From Ilumatobacteraceae bacterium (GTDB taxonomy: Bacteria > Actinomycetota > Acidimicrobiia > Acidimicrobiales > Ilumatobacteraceae), in the NCBI GenBank assembly GCA_022425725.1, contig JAKMEY010000041.1:51193-115192 (forward strand): a stretch of DNA of 64,000 nucleotides. The letters run 5' to 3'. The notes beneath the pieces were generated by a model, which saw only the letters and a list, made by a program, of their open reading frames with translations, made no database searches and was not told where the DNA came from. The translations under genes and the position numbers were made by a program. Positions 1 through 8,544 of the stretch are shown one piece after another (position 1 is the stretch's first letter; each line of letters starts with the position of its first letter).

Positions 1-313
1 CGCAGCCGAAGGTGCGGCCATCACGTCGGTATTCGGTGAGCGAGCGGTTCCTGTGGTGTCAACAAAAGGCGTGACCGGCCACGCTCTCGGTGCGGCTGGC
101 GCCCTCGAAGCAGCGGCAGTGCTGCTGTCGATGCATCATTCGCTCATCCCACCAACCGCGAACACAACCAACGTCGACAGCGAGATGACCGTTGACGTCG
201 TCACGGGTTCACCGCGACCGTGGGAGCCCGGCACGACAATGTCAAACAACTTTGGGTTTGGCGGCCATAACGGGTCGATCATTATCGGCACCGGCGCCGA
301 TCACACTCCGTAA
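1..313 (+). CDS. fabF: 3-oxoacyl-ACP synthase II, C-terminal part (5' cut by window edge)
   Basis: Chain-elongating condensing enzyme of type II fatty acid synthesis, which joins malonyl-ACP to acyl-ACP by decarboxylative Claisen condensation. Only the last ~103 residues are present; the frame is open from the first base. The motif STKGVTGHALGAAGA carries the second active-site histidine of the Cys-His-His triad, and NNFGFGGHN is the glycine-rich C-terminal loop with the gating Phe. FabF usually has GFGGTN there, so the His is a small variant. The gene converges on fabZ with only 2 bp between stop codons. A PKS-type KAS domain cannot be excluded without the N-terminus, but the protein ends directly after the KAS fold, as FabF does. 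Confidence 0.9.
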   Translation, partial: AAEGAAITSVFGERAVPVVSTKGVTGHALGAAGALEAAAVLLSMHHSLIPPTANTTNVDSEMTVDVVTGSPRPWEPGTTMSNNFGFGGHNGSIIIGTGADHTP

Positions 314-315
314 CG

Positions 316-726
316 TCACGCAATCACGAACATGAGGTCGACCTCGCAGGCGACTTCACCGTTCACTGCAGCAGTTCCCGAGCCGCGACCGGCACGACTT
401 GATAGCCGTCCCATCGTGCATTCGAGTAACAGTTCGTCGCCAGGCACGACTTGTCGCCTAAAGCGAGCCTTATCGATGCCCCCAAATAAGGGAAGCCGTC
501 CCGCAAAACGTTCGTCGGCGAGCACAGCGAGTGCCCCCACCTGAGCGATTGCCTCACACATCAGCACCCCGGGCAACGTTGGCCGCCCCGGAAAATGCCC
601 CTCGAAGAACCACTCTTCGCCCGACAATTTCCACCATCCGGTCGCTGACTCTCCTGGAGCAATATTGACGATCTCGTCGACAAACAGAAATGGTGGACGG
701 TGTGGAAGGAGGTCTTCTGGGCGCAC
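316..726 (-). CDS. fabZ: 3-hydroxyacyl-ACP dehydratase FabZ-like
   Basis: Single hotdog-fold dehydratase of 136 residues (FabZ is usually 140-150) that removes water from 3-hydroxyacyl-ACP in fatty acid elongation. The opening LLPHRPPFLFVDEI is typical. Catalytic His44 lies in GHFPGRP and catalytic Glu58 in PGVLMCEAIAQ. Start is GTG. A TAAGGT hexamer 6 nt upstream suggests a leaderless mRNA, although its AAGG could also act as a weak ribosome binding site. It is the last gene of a minus-strand series and faces fabF tail to tail, so two fatty-acid genes adjoin. The C-terminus is short, ending soon after the last strand. Confidence 0.9.
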   Translation of the reverse strand: MRPEDLLPHRPPFLFVDEIVNIAPGESATGWWKLSGEEWFFEGHFPGRPTLPGVLMCEAIAQVGALAVLADERFAGRLPLFGGIDKARFRRQVVPGDELLLECTMGRLSSRAGRGSGTAAVNGEVACEVDLMFVIA

Positions 727-732
727 GACTCG

Positions 733-738
733 ACCTTA
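733..738 (-). promoter_or_regulatory. -10 element TAAGGT of fabZ
   Basis: TAnnnT hexamer 6 nt before the GTG at 726, the spacing expected if transcription starts on the start codon. Confidence 0.5.
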
Positions 739-795
739 CTCCCACCGTCGGCACCCCTGCCTGAATCGCTCATGAGAACTAGGGGGCGGCACGCA

Positions 796-1644
796 CTAGG
801 AGGGTTTGTCGAGACCCATCGGATTAGGGAAAGGAATCTCCTGCTGTTCACGGATGCGCTCAGCCGCCGATTCGAGAACAGCGAGCACTGCTTCATAGTC
901 GTGAGCGAGCCGTGAGACCACTGCAAACGCCTGCCGGTCGGTCATATCCTCCACCTCAGCACGAAGCGCACGACCAGCATCACTCAGACGATCTCGGGAC
1001 TCCAACAACCCGATGTTGATAAGACGTTCCGCCGTGCCCGACATGTGGTCGTGATGCCAGCCTCTAGATTCCTCAAACATCTCGAGGTCAATACCTTGCT
1101 CAATCGCAAGTAACACGGTTGCTTCAAGCCCGTTAATCCCGAGAACGGCCAACGCAGCGACATGGCTATCGCCCCGATGCTCTCGTACGGTCGTGCACCA
1201 TTGCCACAGGTCTCGCAGCGCGACCCCTTCTGGAAGCAGAGCCCGATTCGCAGCGAACAACCCCCGCCCGTGAGGAGCAATCGCCATCACCGCTGACTGC
1301 ATCACGTGCAACATGTCATCGTTCGGGGATGTCACACCAAGCCGCTGCAATGCCTGTTCAGCGGCTTGGCTGCGGGCGCGCAGTGCCTCTTCTGGCGTTG
1401 CGAACGACCATGCATCTGGCAACGCACGATTCACCCTTTCAGCACTGAAATTGTTGAACAGGGCTTCGACAACCGCTGGCTGAACCCTTCCGAGCGGGGC
1501 CGACCGGAAGCCGAAGTAGCCCATCCAGAAGCCCTTGAAACCAACGTCTTGGGCGGCACTAATGCTCTCGGCAGAGAAATACGTGACGGCATGAATGGTT
1601 TCGGACGCCCTCCACAGCCGACGCGACGGCGACTCTTCACTCAT
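796..1644 (-). CDS. SCO6745-family protein (winged-helix-like)
   Basis: A 282-residue protein of the actinobacterial SCO6745 family, whose biochemical role is not known. Recognised from the N-terminal block (ETIHAVTYFSAES, then GFWMGYFGFRSAPLG and LPDAWSFATPEEAL), followed by a helical region with a repeated pattern and a C-terminal MarR-like stretch (LINIGLLESRDRLSDAGRALR). No enzyme motif is visible. The ATG at 1644 has AGGTG five bases upstream, a plausible ribosome binding site. It sits 34 bp downstream of trpA and 69 bp upstream of fabZ and is probably co-transcribed with the trp genes. Family membership is secure; any function such as ligand sensing is inference. Confidence 0.8.
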   Translation of the reverse strand: MSEESPSRRLWRASETIHAVTYFSAESISAAQDVGFKGFWMGYFGFRSAPLGRVQPAVVEALFNNFSAERVNRALPDAWSFATPEEALRARSQAAEQALQRLGVTSPNDDMLHVMQSAVMAIAPHGRGLFAANRALLPEGVALRDLWQWCTTVREHRGDSHVAALAVLGINGLEATVLLAIEQGIDLEMFEESRGWHHDHMSGTAERLINIGLLESRDRLSDAGRALRAEVEDMTDRQAFAVVSRLAHDYEAVLAVLESAAERIREQQEIPFPNPMGLDKPS

Positions 1645-1678
1645 AAGTACACCTCAACATCAGGTGACGAACGCCGGA

Positions 1679-2455
1679 CTACACGGCGTCGATTGCTGCA
1701 CGCACTTCAGCGACATAACGGCCAACTTCATCGGGCCCCGATTCCATAAGTCGGCGCACCATCGATGCTCCCTGAATGACTCCGTCTGCGACCTGAACTG
1801 CAGTAGCAGCCTGTTCCGCATTTGACACGCCCACACCGACCAACACCGGAGTATCGGTGACCGCTTTCAGCCGCTCGGCAAGCGCTGTTGCGGTTTCGGC
1901 AAGGGTGTCGCGCTCCCCAGTGACCCCGAGCAACCCAACCGAATACACGAAACCTCGTGCCCGCTCAACGATTCGAGGTAAACGATCATCAGGAGCGGTT
2001 GGCGCAGCGAGCATGATCGTCGCCACCCCAGCATCATCGGCGGCAGCCGCCCATTCGTCTGACTCTTCCAGTGGAAGATCCGGCAGAATCGCACCGGTGA
2101 CGCCCGCTTCTGCGAGCCGGCTCGCAAACCTGATCGGCCCATCGTGGTGCACCAGGTTGTAGTACGTCATCACTGCTAGAGGAATGTCAACATCAAGTGA
2201 AGGCACCTCTTCCAAGACCGACTGCGGCGTCGTTCCACCCTCGAGGGCAGCTTGCGAGGCCTGCTGAATAACAGGGCCGTCCATCACAGGGTCAGAGAAC
2301 GGAATGCCAATCTCAACCGCATCAGCACCGTTTGCTGCGCAGGCTCGAATGGCGTCTTGCCAACCCGGGTATCCCCCAGTGATGTACGGAACGAGCAGTT
2401 TGCGACCACCATCTCGTAACGCTCGTAACGACGTTGCGAGATCGGGTGTCGTCAT
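1679..2455 (-). CDS. trpA: tryptophan synthase alpha subunit
   Basis: Cleaves indole-3-glycerol phosphate to indole and glyceraldehyde-3-phosphate; indole is channelled to TrpB. At 258 residues it is the usual length of this TIM-barrel. Catalytic Glu48 ([12 protein letters not shown]) and Asp59 (VMDG) are both present, and the phosphate-binding glycines are seen in [12 protein letters not shown] and [10 protein letters not shown]. The start overlaps the trpB stop by 4 bp (ATGA), as expected for translational coupling. Last gene of the trpC-F-B-A block. Confidence 0.97.
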   Translation of the reverse strand: MTTPDLATSLRALRDGGRKLLVPYITGGYPGWQDAIRACAANGADAVEIGIPFSDPVMDGPVIQQASQAALEGGTTPQSVLEEVPSLDVDIPLAVMTYYNLVHHDGPIRFASRLAEAGVTGAILPDLPLEESDEWAAAADDAGVATIMLAAPTAPDDRLPRIVERARGFVYSVGLLGVTGERDTLAETATALAERLKAVTDTPVLVGVGVSNAEQAATAVQVADGVIQGASMVRRLMESGPDEVGRYVAEVRAAIDAV

Positions 2456-3642
2456 AAGCGGTCCTTTAATACGTCCATCATCTGCCCGACATCTTTGTCG
2501 CCGCGACCCGACAGATTAAGCAACACGGTCTGGCCCTGCATCGTGTGCGCCTCACGCACCACCCACGCCAAGGCATGAGCCGGTTCGAGAGCAGGAATAA
2601 TGCCCTCGGTCTGACTCAACAACTGAAATGCGTCAACGACTTCATCATCTGTAACCGTCGGATAGTCGGCCCGACCAATCGAGGCCAGATACGAGTGTTC
2701 TGGGCCAATGCCCGGATAATCAAGCCCAGCGGAAATCGAATGCGCTTCTTCGACCTGACCATATTCGTCTTGCATGAGATAGCTGCGCATGCCGTGTACT
2801 ACACCCGGAATTGAACGAGAAACCGCGGCGCCACCTCGGGGCTCAACCCCAACGAGACGAGAGCGGGTGTCAACGAACCCCGAGAAAATGCCAAGCGCAT
2901 TTGAGCCACCACCGACACAGGCCGTCACAACATCGGGGTCATCACCGAGCAGCGCACGAGCCTGCTCGCGGGCTTCATCACCAATAACACGATGGAACTG
3001 ACGCACCATCCACGGATACGGATGGGGGCCCATCACCGAACCCAAGCAATAATGCGTGTTGCCAACGGTGGCAACCCAGTCACGCATCGCTTCGTTCACC
3101 GCATCTTTTAGCGTGCGGCTTCCCGAATGCACCGGTTCAACCTCGGCACCAAGTAGCTGCATTCTGAAGACGTTGAGAGCCTGACGTTCGACGTCGACCG
3201 CCCCCATGTACACCTTGCATTCCATGCCAAGAAGAGCTGCCGCTGTTGCGGATGCAACACCGTGCTGACCGGCACCGGTCTCGGCGACGAGTCGGGTCTT
3301 GCCCATTCGTTTCGCCAGAAACGCCTGCCCCAGCACATTGTTGATCTTGTGAGAGCCGGTGTGGTTCAAGTCCTCTCGCTTCAGCAGAAGGCGAAGCCCG
3401 AGCTGCTCACCGAGGCGGTGGCATTCAGAGAGGCCAGACGGTCGACCGGCATAGTCACGAAGGGCGACATTGAGCTCTTCACGCCATTGCGGGTCAGCCC
3501 ATGCTTCACGAAAGCCCTCTTCAAGTTCCTGGCATGCAGGAACGAGGGTCTCGGGCACAAAACGGCCACCAAACTCACCAAACCGGCCAGAGGTATCTGG
3601 CTCCGACATCAATGAGTCGTCACGTCGCTCAGCAATAGTCAT
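2452..3642 (-). CDS. trpB: tryptophan synthase beta subunit
   Basis: PLP-dependent condensation of indole and serine to tryptophan. A 396-residue protein with [15 protein letters not shown] at the start, the PLP lysine in [11 protein letters not shown], the catalytic Glu in [10 protein letters not shown] and the glycine-rich phosphate cup [10 protein letters not shown]. This is the TrpB1 type that works with TrpA. The start overlaps trpF by 4 bp; a second Met 12 codons in (MSEPD) is an alternative start. Confidence 0.97.
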   Translation of the reverse strand: MTIAERRDDSLMSEPDTSGRFGEFGGRFVPETLVPACQELEEGFREAWADPQWREELNVALRDYAGRPSGLSECHRLGEQLGLRLLLKREDLNHTGSHKINNVLGQAFLAKRMGKTRLVAETGAGQHGVASATAAALLGMECKVYMGAVDVERQALNVFRMQLLGAEVEPVHSGSRTLKDAVNEAMRDWVATVGNTHYCLGSVMGPHPYPWMVRQFHRVIGDEAREQARALLGDDPDVVTACVGGGSNALGIFSGFVDTRSRLVGVEPRGGAAVSRSIPGVVHGMRSYLMQDEYGQVEEAHSISAGLDYPGIGPEHSYLASIGRADYPTVTDDEVVDAFQLLSQTEGIIPALEPAHALAWVVREAHTMQGQTVLLNLSGRGDKDVGQMMDVLKDRL

Positions 3643-4307
3643 TCGTCCTCCCAGTTATACGGCAGATCATCCGGTCCGATGTAGGGGTTCGGGGAGGCTG
3701 ATCGGGCATTACTGATAAATTGTCGCACTTTCACCGCATCTTTGCGTCCCGGAGCTAGCTCAACTCCAGAGGAAACGTCCACACCCCACGGTTCGACCGC
3801 AGCGACTGCGTCGGCCACATTGTCTGGGTTGAGGCCTCCTGCGAGTATCAACCGAAGCGAATCAGGAACATCTGCGGTGATATGCCAGTCGAACACCTTG
3901 CCGCTACCCGGCGAAGGAGCGTCAACGAGCACAACATTGGTGTGGAATCGGTCAGCCCGAGCGAGATGTGGTGAGTCAGCACCAAATGCCTTGATCACCC
4001 ACCGGATGCCATGACCAGGCCCCCGCTCAACGATCTCCGCGACCTGCTCAGGGGTCTCCGAGCCATGGAGCTGAACCGCTTTCACCCCAGCCTTATCAGC
4101 GATTGAGAGCACACGTTCAGGCAATTCGTTCCTGAACACACCAACCGTCATTGTCTCAGCCGGCAACCTCCTCGTGATGTCATACACATGCTGCGGGGCG
4201 ACCTGGCGCTCTGACGGCGCAAAAATAAAACCGACTGCGTCTGCACCCATCGCAACCGCAAGAAGAGCATCGTCCTCGGTCGTGATACCGCAAATCTTGA
4301 CGAACAT
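3639..4307 (-). CDS. trpF: phosphoribosylanthranilate isomerase
   Basis: Amadori rearrangement of PRA to CdRP in tryptophan synthesis. A 222-residue TIM-barrel with MFVKICGIT at the N-terminus (catalytic Cys6), the substrate aspartate in [17 protein letters not shown] and the C-terminal phosphate sites [10 protein letters not shown] and GVDVSSGVE. Many actinobacteria lack this gene and use the bifunctional HisA/TrpF enzyme PriA, so a dedicated trpF is notable. It is 15 bp downstream of trpC and overlaps trpB by 4 bp. Confidence 0.95.
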   Translation of the reverse strand: MFVKICGITTEDDALLAVAMGADAVGFIFAPSERQVAPQHVYDITRRLPAETMTVGVFRNELPERVLSIADKAGVKAVQLHGSETPEQVAEIVERGPGHGIRWVIKAFGADSPHLARADRFHTNVVLVDAPSPGSGKVFDWHITADVPDSLRLILAGGLNPDNVADAVAAVEPWGVDVSSGVELAPGRKDAVKVRQFISNARSASPNPYIGPDDLPYNWEDE

Positions 4308-4322
4308 ACGATCAGAAACTAC

Positions 4323-5114
4323 TCACCCATGACCGCGAAGAGCGGCCACTTCACCTGTCGGATCACCCGATGTCACCAACGTCTCGCCGACCAACACCGC
4401 TCGATATCCAGCGGCGGTCAGAGCTTCCGCATCGCCACGATGACGCACACCAGATTCGGCGACCGCGATGACGTCGTCAGGCATCGCGCCTCCCATTCGC
4501 ATTGCACGCTCATGATCGACAGCGAAGGTGACGAGGTCGCGTTGATTCACCCCGATCAACGTCGCTCCGACATCAAGGGCAATGGCAAGTTCCGCCTCAT
4601 CGTGAACCTCGACCAGCACATCAAGCCCCACCTCAACCGCAAGTGAATGGAACTGCTCAAGTTCGTCGCGCTCGAGGGCAGCAGCGATCAGCAACAGGCA
4701 GTCGGCACCCATTATTCGAGCATCGAGTACGTCGCGTTGAGAGACCGTGAAATCTTTGCGCAACACCGGGAGCGCACAGGCTTCTCGAGCGGCATGCAGA
4801 TCGTCGGCTGAGCCACCAAAGAACTCTTCATCGGTGAGCACCGATACACATGATGCACCGCCGTCGGAGTACTGGCGCACGAGCACCGCCGGATCAAGCC
4901 CTGCGAAAAGGTCGCCTTTCGACGGTGACCGACGTTTGATCTCAGAAATGACTGCGATTCCGTCGCGGGCCGGATCGACCTTCGCCAACGCGCCGGCGAA
5001 CCCACGCGTCGGGCTTGCCACGGTGGCCGCCTCGAACAGTTCGTCAAAGGGACGCTCATCTCGAGCAGCCTCCGCCCGATGAGCCTCAAGAATGCGGTCG
5101 AGATACGTCGCCAT
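4323..5114 (-). CDS. trpC: indole-3-glycerol phosphate synthase
   Basis: Decarboxylating ring closure of CdRP to indole-3-glycerol phosphate. A 263-residue single-domain barrel with the family signature ISEIKRRSPSKGDL (catalytic Lys), LRKDFTV (second catalytic Lys), LVEVHDEAEL, IGVNQRDL, AESGVRHR and VLVGETLV. It begins 8 bp after the glyS stop, so it should be read from a glyS or recO promoter. trpE, trpG and trpD are not in the window. Confidence 0.96.
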   Translation of the reverse strand: MATYLDRILEAHRAEAARDERPFDELFEAATVASPTRGFAGALAKVDPARDGIAVISEIKRRSPSKGDLFAGLDPAVLVRQYSDGGASCVSVLTDEEFFGGSADDLHAAREACALPVLRKDFTVSQRDVLDARIMGADCLLLIAAALERDELEQFHSLAVEVGLDVLVEVHDEAELAIALDVGATLIGVNQRDLVTFAVDHERAMRMGGAMPDDVIAVAESGVRHRGDAEALTAAGYRAVLVGETLVTSGDPTGEVAALRGHG

Positions 5115-5122
5115 CGGCGTTG

Positions 5123-6433
5123 CTAGAACCCGAGCCGGCCCGAGAGCTCACCAAGAAGTTGATCGATAGGAACCCGGGTCTGCTCCATCGAGTCACGATC
5201 ACGCACAGTGACTGCGTTGTCATCGAGTGAGTCGAAGTCAACGGTCACGCACAGCGGTGTGCCAATTTCATCTTGCCGGCGATACCGGCGCCCAATCGCC
5301 TGAGTCTCGTCGTAATCGGTCATGTAACGATCGCTCACCAAGCGACGCACTTCCTGTGCGAGGGGTGTCAGCGTGTCCTTTTTTGACAGCGGCAACACGG
5401 CAACTTTGTACGGGGCAAGGCGAGGGTGCAGCCGAAGCACGGTCCGTACTTCGTCATTTACTTCTTCTTCGTCATATGCGGCGAGGAGGAATGCTGCCAT
5501 CGTTCGGGTTGCGCCAGCCGCAGGCTCGATGACATACGGCACGTAGCGCTCATTCGTTGCCTGGTCGAAATAGTCAAGACGCTCACCGGAATGTTGAGCG
5601 TGCTGAGTGAGGTCGTAATCGGTGCGTTGCGCAATACCTTCGAGTTCGTCCCAGCCCCAGGGGAACATGAATTCAACGTCCGCGGTTCCGGTTGAGTAGT
5701 GCGAGAGCTCATCATCGTCGTGAGCGCGAAGGCGCAACATCGAATCGGGGATACCCAGGTCTCGGTACCACTCGAGGCGGTGCTGACACCAGTACTCGTA
5801 CCACGACGGGCCATCTGCAGGTGGCACGAAGAACTCGAGTTCCATTTGCTCGAATTCACGAGTGCGGAAGATCCAGTTTTGAGGGGTGATCTCGTTTCGG
5901 AAACTTTTCCCTACCTGCGCGATTCCAAACGGTGGTCGCTTTCTACTCGTCTGCAGGACGCTTGCGAAGTTGGTGAACATTCCTTGAGCCGTCTCCGGGC
6001 GGAGGTAGGCATCGGCTCCTGCATCAGCAACCGGCCCCGCCTGCGTCTTGAACATCAGGTTGAACTGACGAGCCTCGGTGAACGAACCGGTGGTCCCACA
6101 ATTCGGACATGTGTTGGGATCGTCCAACTTGTCTTGACGATGTCGGGTTTTGCACTCGGTGCAGTCAACGAGCGGGTCAGAAAAGTTCGCCAAATGTCCA
6201 GATGCCTGCCAGACCTCGGGCGGACCGAGAATCGCCGCATCGATGAGCACGACGTCATCTCGCTGCTGCACCATGGCGCGAACCCACGCGTCTTTCACAT
6301 TTCGCAGCAATAGCGACCCGAGCGGGCCGTAGTCGTAGGTCGACCGAAATCCGCCGTAAATCTCTGCCGACGGGTAAACAAAACCGCGCCGCTTACACAG
6401 GTTGACGATTTGGTCGAGATCGGTCGCGGGCAT
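5123..6433 (-). CDS. glyS: glycyl-tRNA synthetase, dimeric type
   Basis: Class II synthetase that charges tRNA-Gly. 436 residues of the single-chain alpha2 type (not the alpha2-beta2 GlyQ/GlyS type), with the start LCKRRGFVYPSAEIYGG, motif 2 region FRNEITPQNWIFRTREFEQMEL (quoted in part), a zinc-binding set CTEC...CPNCG and motif 3 near GATRTMAAFL. The frame is open far upstream, but the start MPATDLDQ at 6433 fits family length, falls in the recO-glyS gap and is preceded at 7 nt by TAGCCT. It may therefore have its own leaderless promoter, and the trp genes follow it directly. Confidence 0.95.
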   Translation of the reverse strand: MPATDLDQIVNLCKRRGFVYPSAEIYGGFRSTYDYGPLGSLLLRNVKDAWVRAMVQQRDDVVLIDAAILGPPEVWQASGHLANFSDPLVDCTECKTRHRQDKLDDPNTCPNCGTTGSFTEARQFNLMFKTQAGPVADAGADAYLRPETAQGMFTNFASVLQTSRKRPPFGIAQVGKSFRNEITPQNWIFRTREFEQMELEFFVPPADGPSWYEYWCQHRLEWYRDLGIPDSMLRLRAHDDDELSHYSTGTADVEFMFPWGWDELEGIAQRTDYDLTQHAQHSGERLDYFDQATNERYVPYVIEPAAGATRTMAAFLLAAYDEEEVNDEVRTVLRLHPRLAPYKVAVLPLSKKDTLTPLAQEVRRLVSDRYMTDYDETQAIGRRYRRQDEIGTPLCVTVDFDSLDDNAVTVRDRDSMEQTRVPIDQLLGELSGRLGF

Positions 6434-6440
6434 ACCCAAC

Positions 6441-6446
6441 AGGCTA
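6441..6446 (-). promoter_or_regulatory. -10 element TAGCCT of glyS
   Basis: Hexamer 7 nt before the ATG at 6433, inside the 34-bp recO-glyS gap; supports the short glyS start and a promoter for glyS-trpCFBA. Confidence 0.55.
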
Positions 6447-6467
6447 CGGACATCATCGCCCAACGGC

Positions 6468-7220
6468 TCAGTGACGTTCGAAGACTGACACCGTTCGGAG
6501 TCGACGTTCAATGTGATGCTCAAGTGCCCGAGTCGCCAACGCAGTGACCTCACTTGTCGCCGCAGACTCCTCCAACGCAAGAGCCTGGCGTAACCGACCG
6601 CCAAGAATGTCACGCATGATGACGAGCGCAGCTGGCGATATCGATGTTCCCGAACGGCAACGTCGACACAGCGCACCGCCCTCATTGAGATCGAAGGCGA
6701 CAAGAGCAGTCTCTCCTCCATCAGCCTCACCACAGCGCACACAGCCGTCGAGCACCGGCGACAGACCCGACATCGCAAGCACCTTCCAGAAGAACGCTGC
6801 AACGTTGAGCGGTGACGGTGAATCACCAATCGTTCTCAACACGCCGACAAGCATCGTGTAAAGACGCTCATCTGGTTCGCCTTCCAGCGACAGTTGGTCG
6901 GCGGCCTCCACCACCGCCATGCCCTGCGCCGCCCGATCAAGCGATGACAACATCGGGGTCAGGCCATCAACCGATTCGGCCTGACTCACCAAATCAAGAT
7001 CTCGACCTTTCCGAAGCAAAACCTCGACATGGCTCATCGGCTCCAAACGAGACCCAAACTTTGAGTTCGTGCGGCGAACACCCTTTGCGACCGCCCGAAC
7101 TTTGCCGAAGCGCTGCGTCAGCAGCACGACGATTCGATCAGACTCCCGCAGTTTGTAGGTGCGAAGAATGACAGCTCGGTCGCGATACAGCTCACCATTG
7201 GCAACCGCCGGTGAACTCAT
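6468..7220 (-). CDS. recO: DNA repair protein RecO
   Basis: RecF-pathway recombination mediator that loads RecA on SSB-coated DNA. 250 residues: an N-terminal OB-fold (AVILRTYKLRESDRIVVLLT, then KVRAVAKGVRRTNSKFG), a helical domain and a C-terminal Cys4 zinc motif (CVRCG ... LCRRC). The start overlaps the end of the UPPS-like gene by 4 bp. RecO next to an undecaprenyl-diphosphate synthase gene is common in Actinobacteria; here the neighbour is the degenerate copy. Confidence 0.95.
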   Translation of the reverse strand: MSSPAVANGELYRDRAVILRTYKLRESDRIVVLLTQRFGKVRAVAKGVRRTNSKFGSRLEPMSHVEVLLRKGRDLDLVSQAESVDGLTPMLSSLDRAAQGMAVVEAADQLSLEGEPDERLYTMLVGVLRTIGDSPSPLNVAAFFWKVLAMSGLSPVLDGCVRCGEADGGETALVAFDLNEGGALCRRCRSGTSISPAALVIMRDILGGRLRQALALEESAATSEVTALATRALEHHIERRLRTVSVFERH

Positions 7221-7780
7221 GCGTCAAGGCCCCCAAATCGACGGCGACGCTGACCAAACTGCGTGACAGCTGCTACGAGATCCTGGGCGCCAAAACGCTC
7301 CCAGTCGGTGTCGGTGAAGACCAATTCGGCATACGCAAGCTCCCACACCAACGATGGCGGCAGACGATCACTTCTTCCGCAAATGACCACCAAATCAGGC
7401 TCGCCATCGGCAGGCTCGTACAACGACCCCGCAACCGACGCCTCATTGACCGGACCCTCGCCAATCGCCCGGAACGCATCGACAAGACGTTGCCGTCCAT
7501 CAGCCGTCGGGTCGATCACCACCCCACACGACTCGAGGTGCAGCACCTGGTCGACCTCAGCCTCCACTGCCGGCTCGCCTACCGCACCATACGGCCGCAA
7601 GGTCAACCAACTCACACCAAATGCACTCGCAGCGGCAGAGAGCTCACGAGCCGACTCCATCCAACGATCGCTCTCACGCTGAGACCACTGCTCGCCACTT
7701 CCACCGACGATCAACAGATGGCGCAGCCCTAACGACTCTGGAGTTGCACCCGCAGACTCCCCGTACATCGACCCATCCAT
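7217..7780 (-). CDS. cis-prenyltransferase-like protein without catalytic P-loop (candidate NgBR/Nus1-like subunit)
   Basis: 187 residues, clearly related to undecaprenyl-diphosphate synthase but shorter by about 60. The first strand RHLLIVGGSGEQWS sits where UppS has the MDGNGRWA P-loop, so the catalytic Asp is missing. The FSTENW segment is also gone (SWLTLRPYG remains), and RTxGExRxSN is altered to CGRSDRLPPS. What is kept is the GRQRLVDAFRA stretch, PDLVV, WELAYAELVFTD (residues 146-157, with Glu152) and the C-terminal RRRRFGG (178-184). These kept parts are those that the neighbouring uppS lacks. AAGGAG directly abuts the first ATG, so the ATG 12 nt later may be the real start. Probably the first gene of the recO-glyS-trp run. 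Enzyme activity alone is unlikely; a regulatory or structural subunit is inferred. Confidence 0.8.
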   Translation of the reverse strand: MDGSMYGESAGATPESLGLRHLLIVGGSGEQWSQRESDRWMESARELSAAASAFGVSWLTLRPYGAVGEPAVEAEVDQVLHLESCGVVIDPTADGRQRLVDAFRAIGEGPVNEASVAGSLYEPADGEPDLVVICGRSDRLPPSLVWELAYAELVFTDTDWERFGAQDLVAAVTQFGQRRRRFGGLDA

Positions 7781-7851
7781 CTCCTTATTGTTTCACTCCT
7801 GACCCCCTCCCCAGCGGACACGCAGCATCGCAGTAACGTCAAAGGAGCACC

Positions 7852-8544
7852 ATGAATCCTGAACTCCACACCCTGCCGACAGGCCGTCACCACATCGCAT
7901 GCATCATGGACGGAAACGGCCGCTGGGCCGAATCACGCGACCTGCCGCGCACGGCAGGCCACACCGCAGGAGAAGAAAATCTTGCATCGATCGTTCGAGC
8001 CGCAGTGCAGCGTGACATCGGGTGGCTCACGGTTTTTGGCTTCTCAACCGAAAACTGGGTGCGCCCGCGCGCTGAAGTTCGCCACATTCTCGGACTCCAC
8101 GAACGACTCTTCGGTCGTGTCGAGGAACTCAACGACAACAACGTTCGCATCAGATGGATCGGCCGACCATTCGATAGCCCTGAATCACGAACGCCCCGCT
8201 TCGTGCAACGAGCGATCCGCAAAGCCATTGCCGACACCGCTCACAACACCGGGATGGTGCTCACCGTGGCATTCGACTACGGCAGCCGATTCGAGATGAT
8301 GAACGCCGCTCGTAGCGCCCGTTCGGATAGGTCTGATCTCAACATGGCCGACATCACTAAACGACTCCACGATGCCGATCTCCCACCGGTAGATGTGATG
8401 ATCAGAACGAGCGGTGAAATTCGGGTTTCAAACTTTCTGCTCTGGCAGGCGGTCGGGGCAGCGATTCACTTCACCGATACCGCGTGGCCCGATCTCAGCG
8501 CATCTGAACTCGATACCGCCCTGTCGCTCGTCGGGGCGTCGTGA
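7852..8544 (+). CDS. uppS: undecaprenyl-diphosphate synthase family, catalytic type with truncated C-terminus
   Basis: cis-Prenyltransferase adding isopentenyl-PP units to make the lipid carrier for peptidoglycan and glycans. 230 residues. The P-loop MDGNGRWA is at 19-26 (catalytic Asp20), FSTENWVRP at 64-72, FDYGSRFE at 141-148 and IRTSGEIRVSNFLLWQ at 184-199. After this the chain departs from the family: the usual YAEL glutamate is Ala204 (AVGAAIHFTD), and it ends LSLVGAS without the C-terminal RxRRFGG that single-subunit enzymes carry. No reading frame continues it, because the helicase starts at the overlapping GTGA. A good AAAGGAG lies 5 nt upstream of the ATG. Divergent from the UPPS-like gene, 71 bp apart. 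Confidence 0.93.
   Translation: MNPELHTLPTGRHHIACIMDGNGRWAESRDLPRTAGHTAGEENLASIVRAAVQRDIGWLTVFGFSTENWVRPRAEVRHILGLHERLFGRVEELNDNNVRIRWIGRPFDSPESRTPRFVQRAIRKAIADTAHNTGMVLTVAFDYGSRFEMMNAARSARSDRSDLNMADITKRLHDADLPPVDVMIRTSGEIRVSNFLLWQAVGAAIHFTDTAWPDLSASELDTALSLVGAS

Noticed and set aside
5123..6829. 568-residue glycyl-tRNA synthetase
   Set aside because: The first ~132 residues are Arg-rich shadow sequence overlapping recO on the same strand in another frame.
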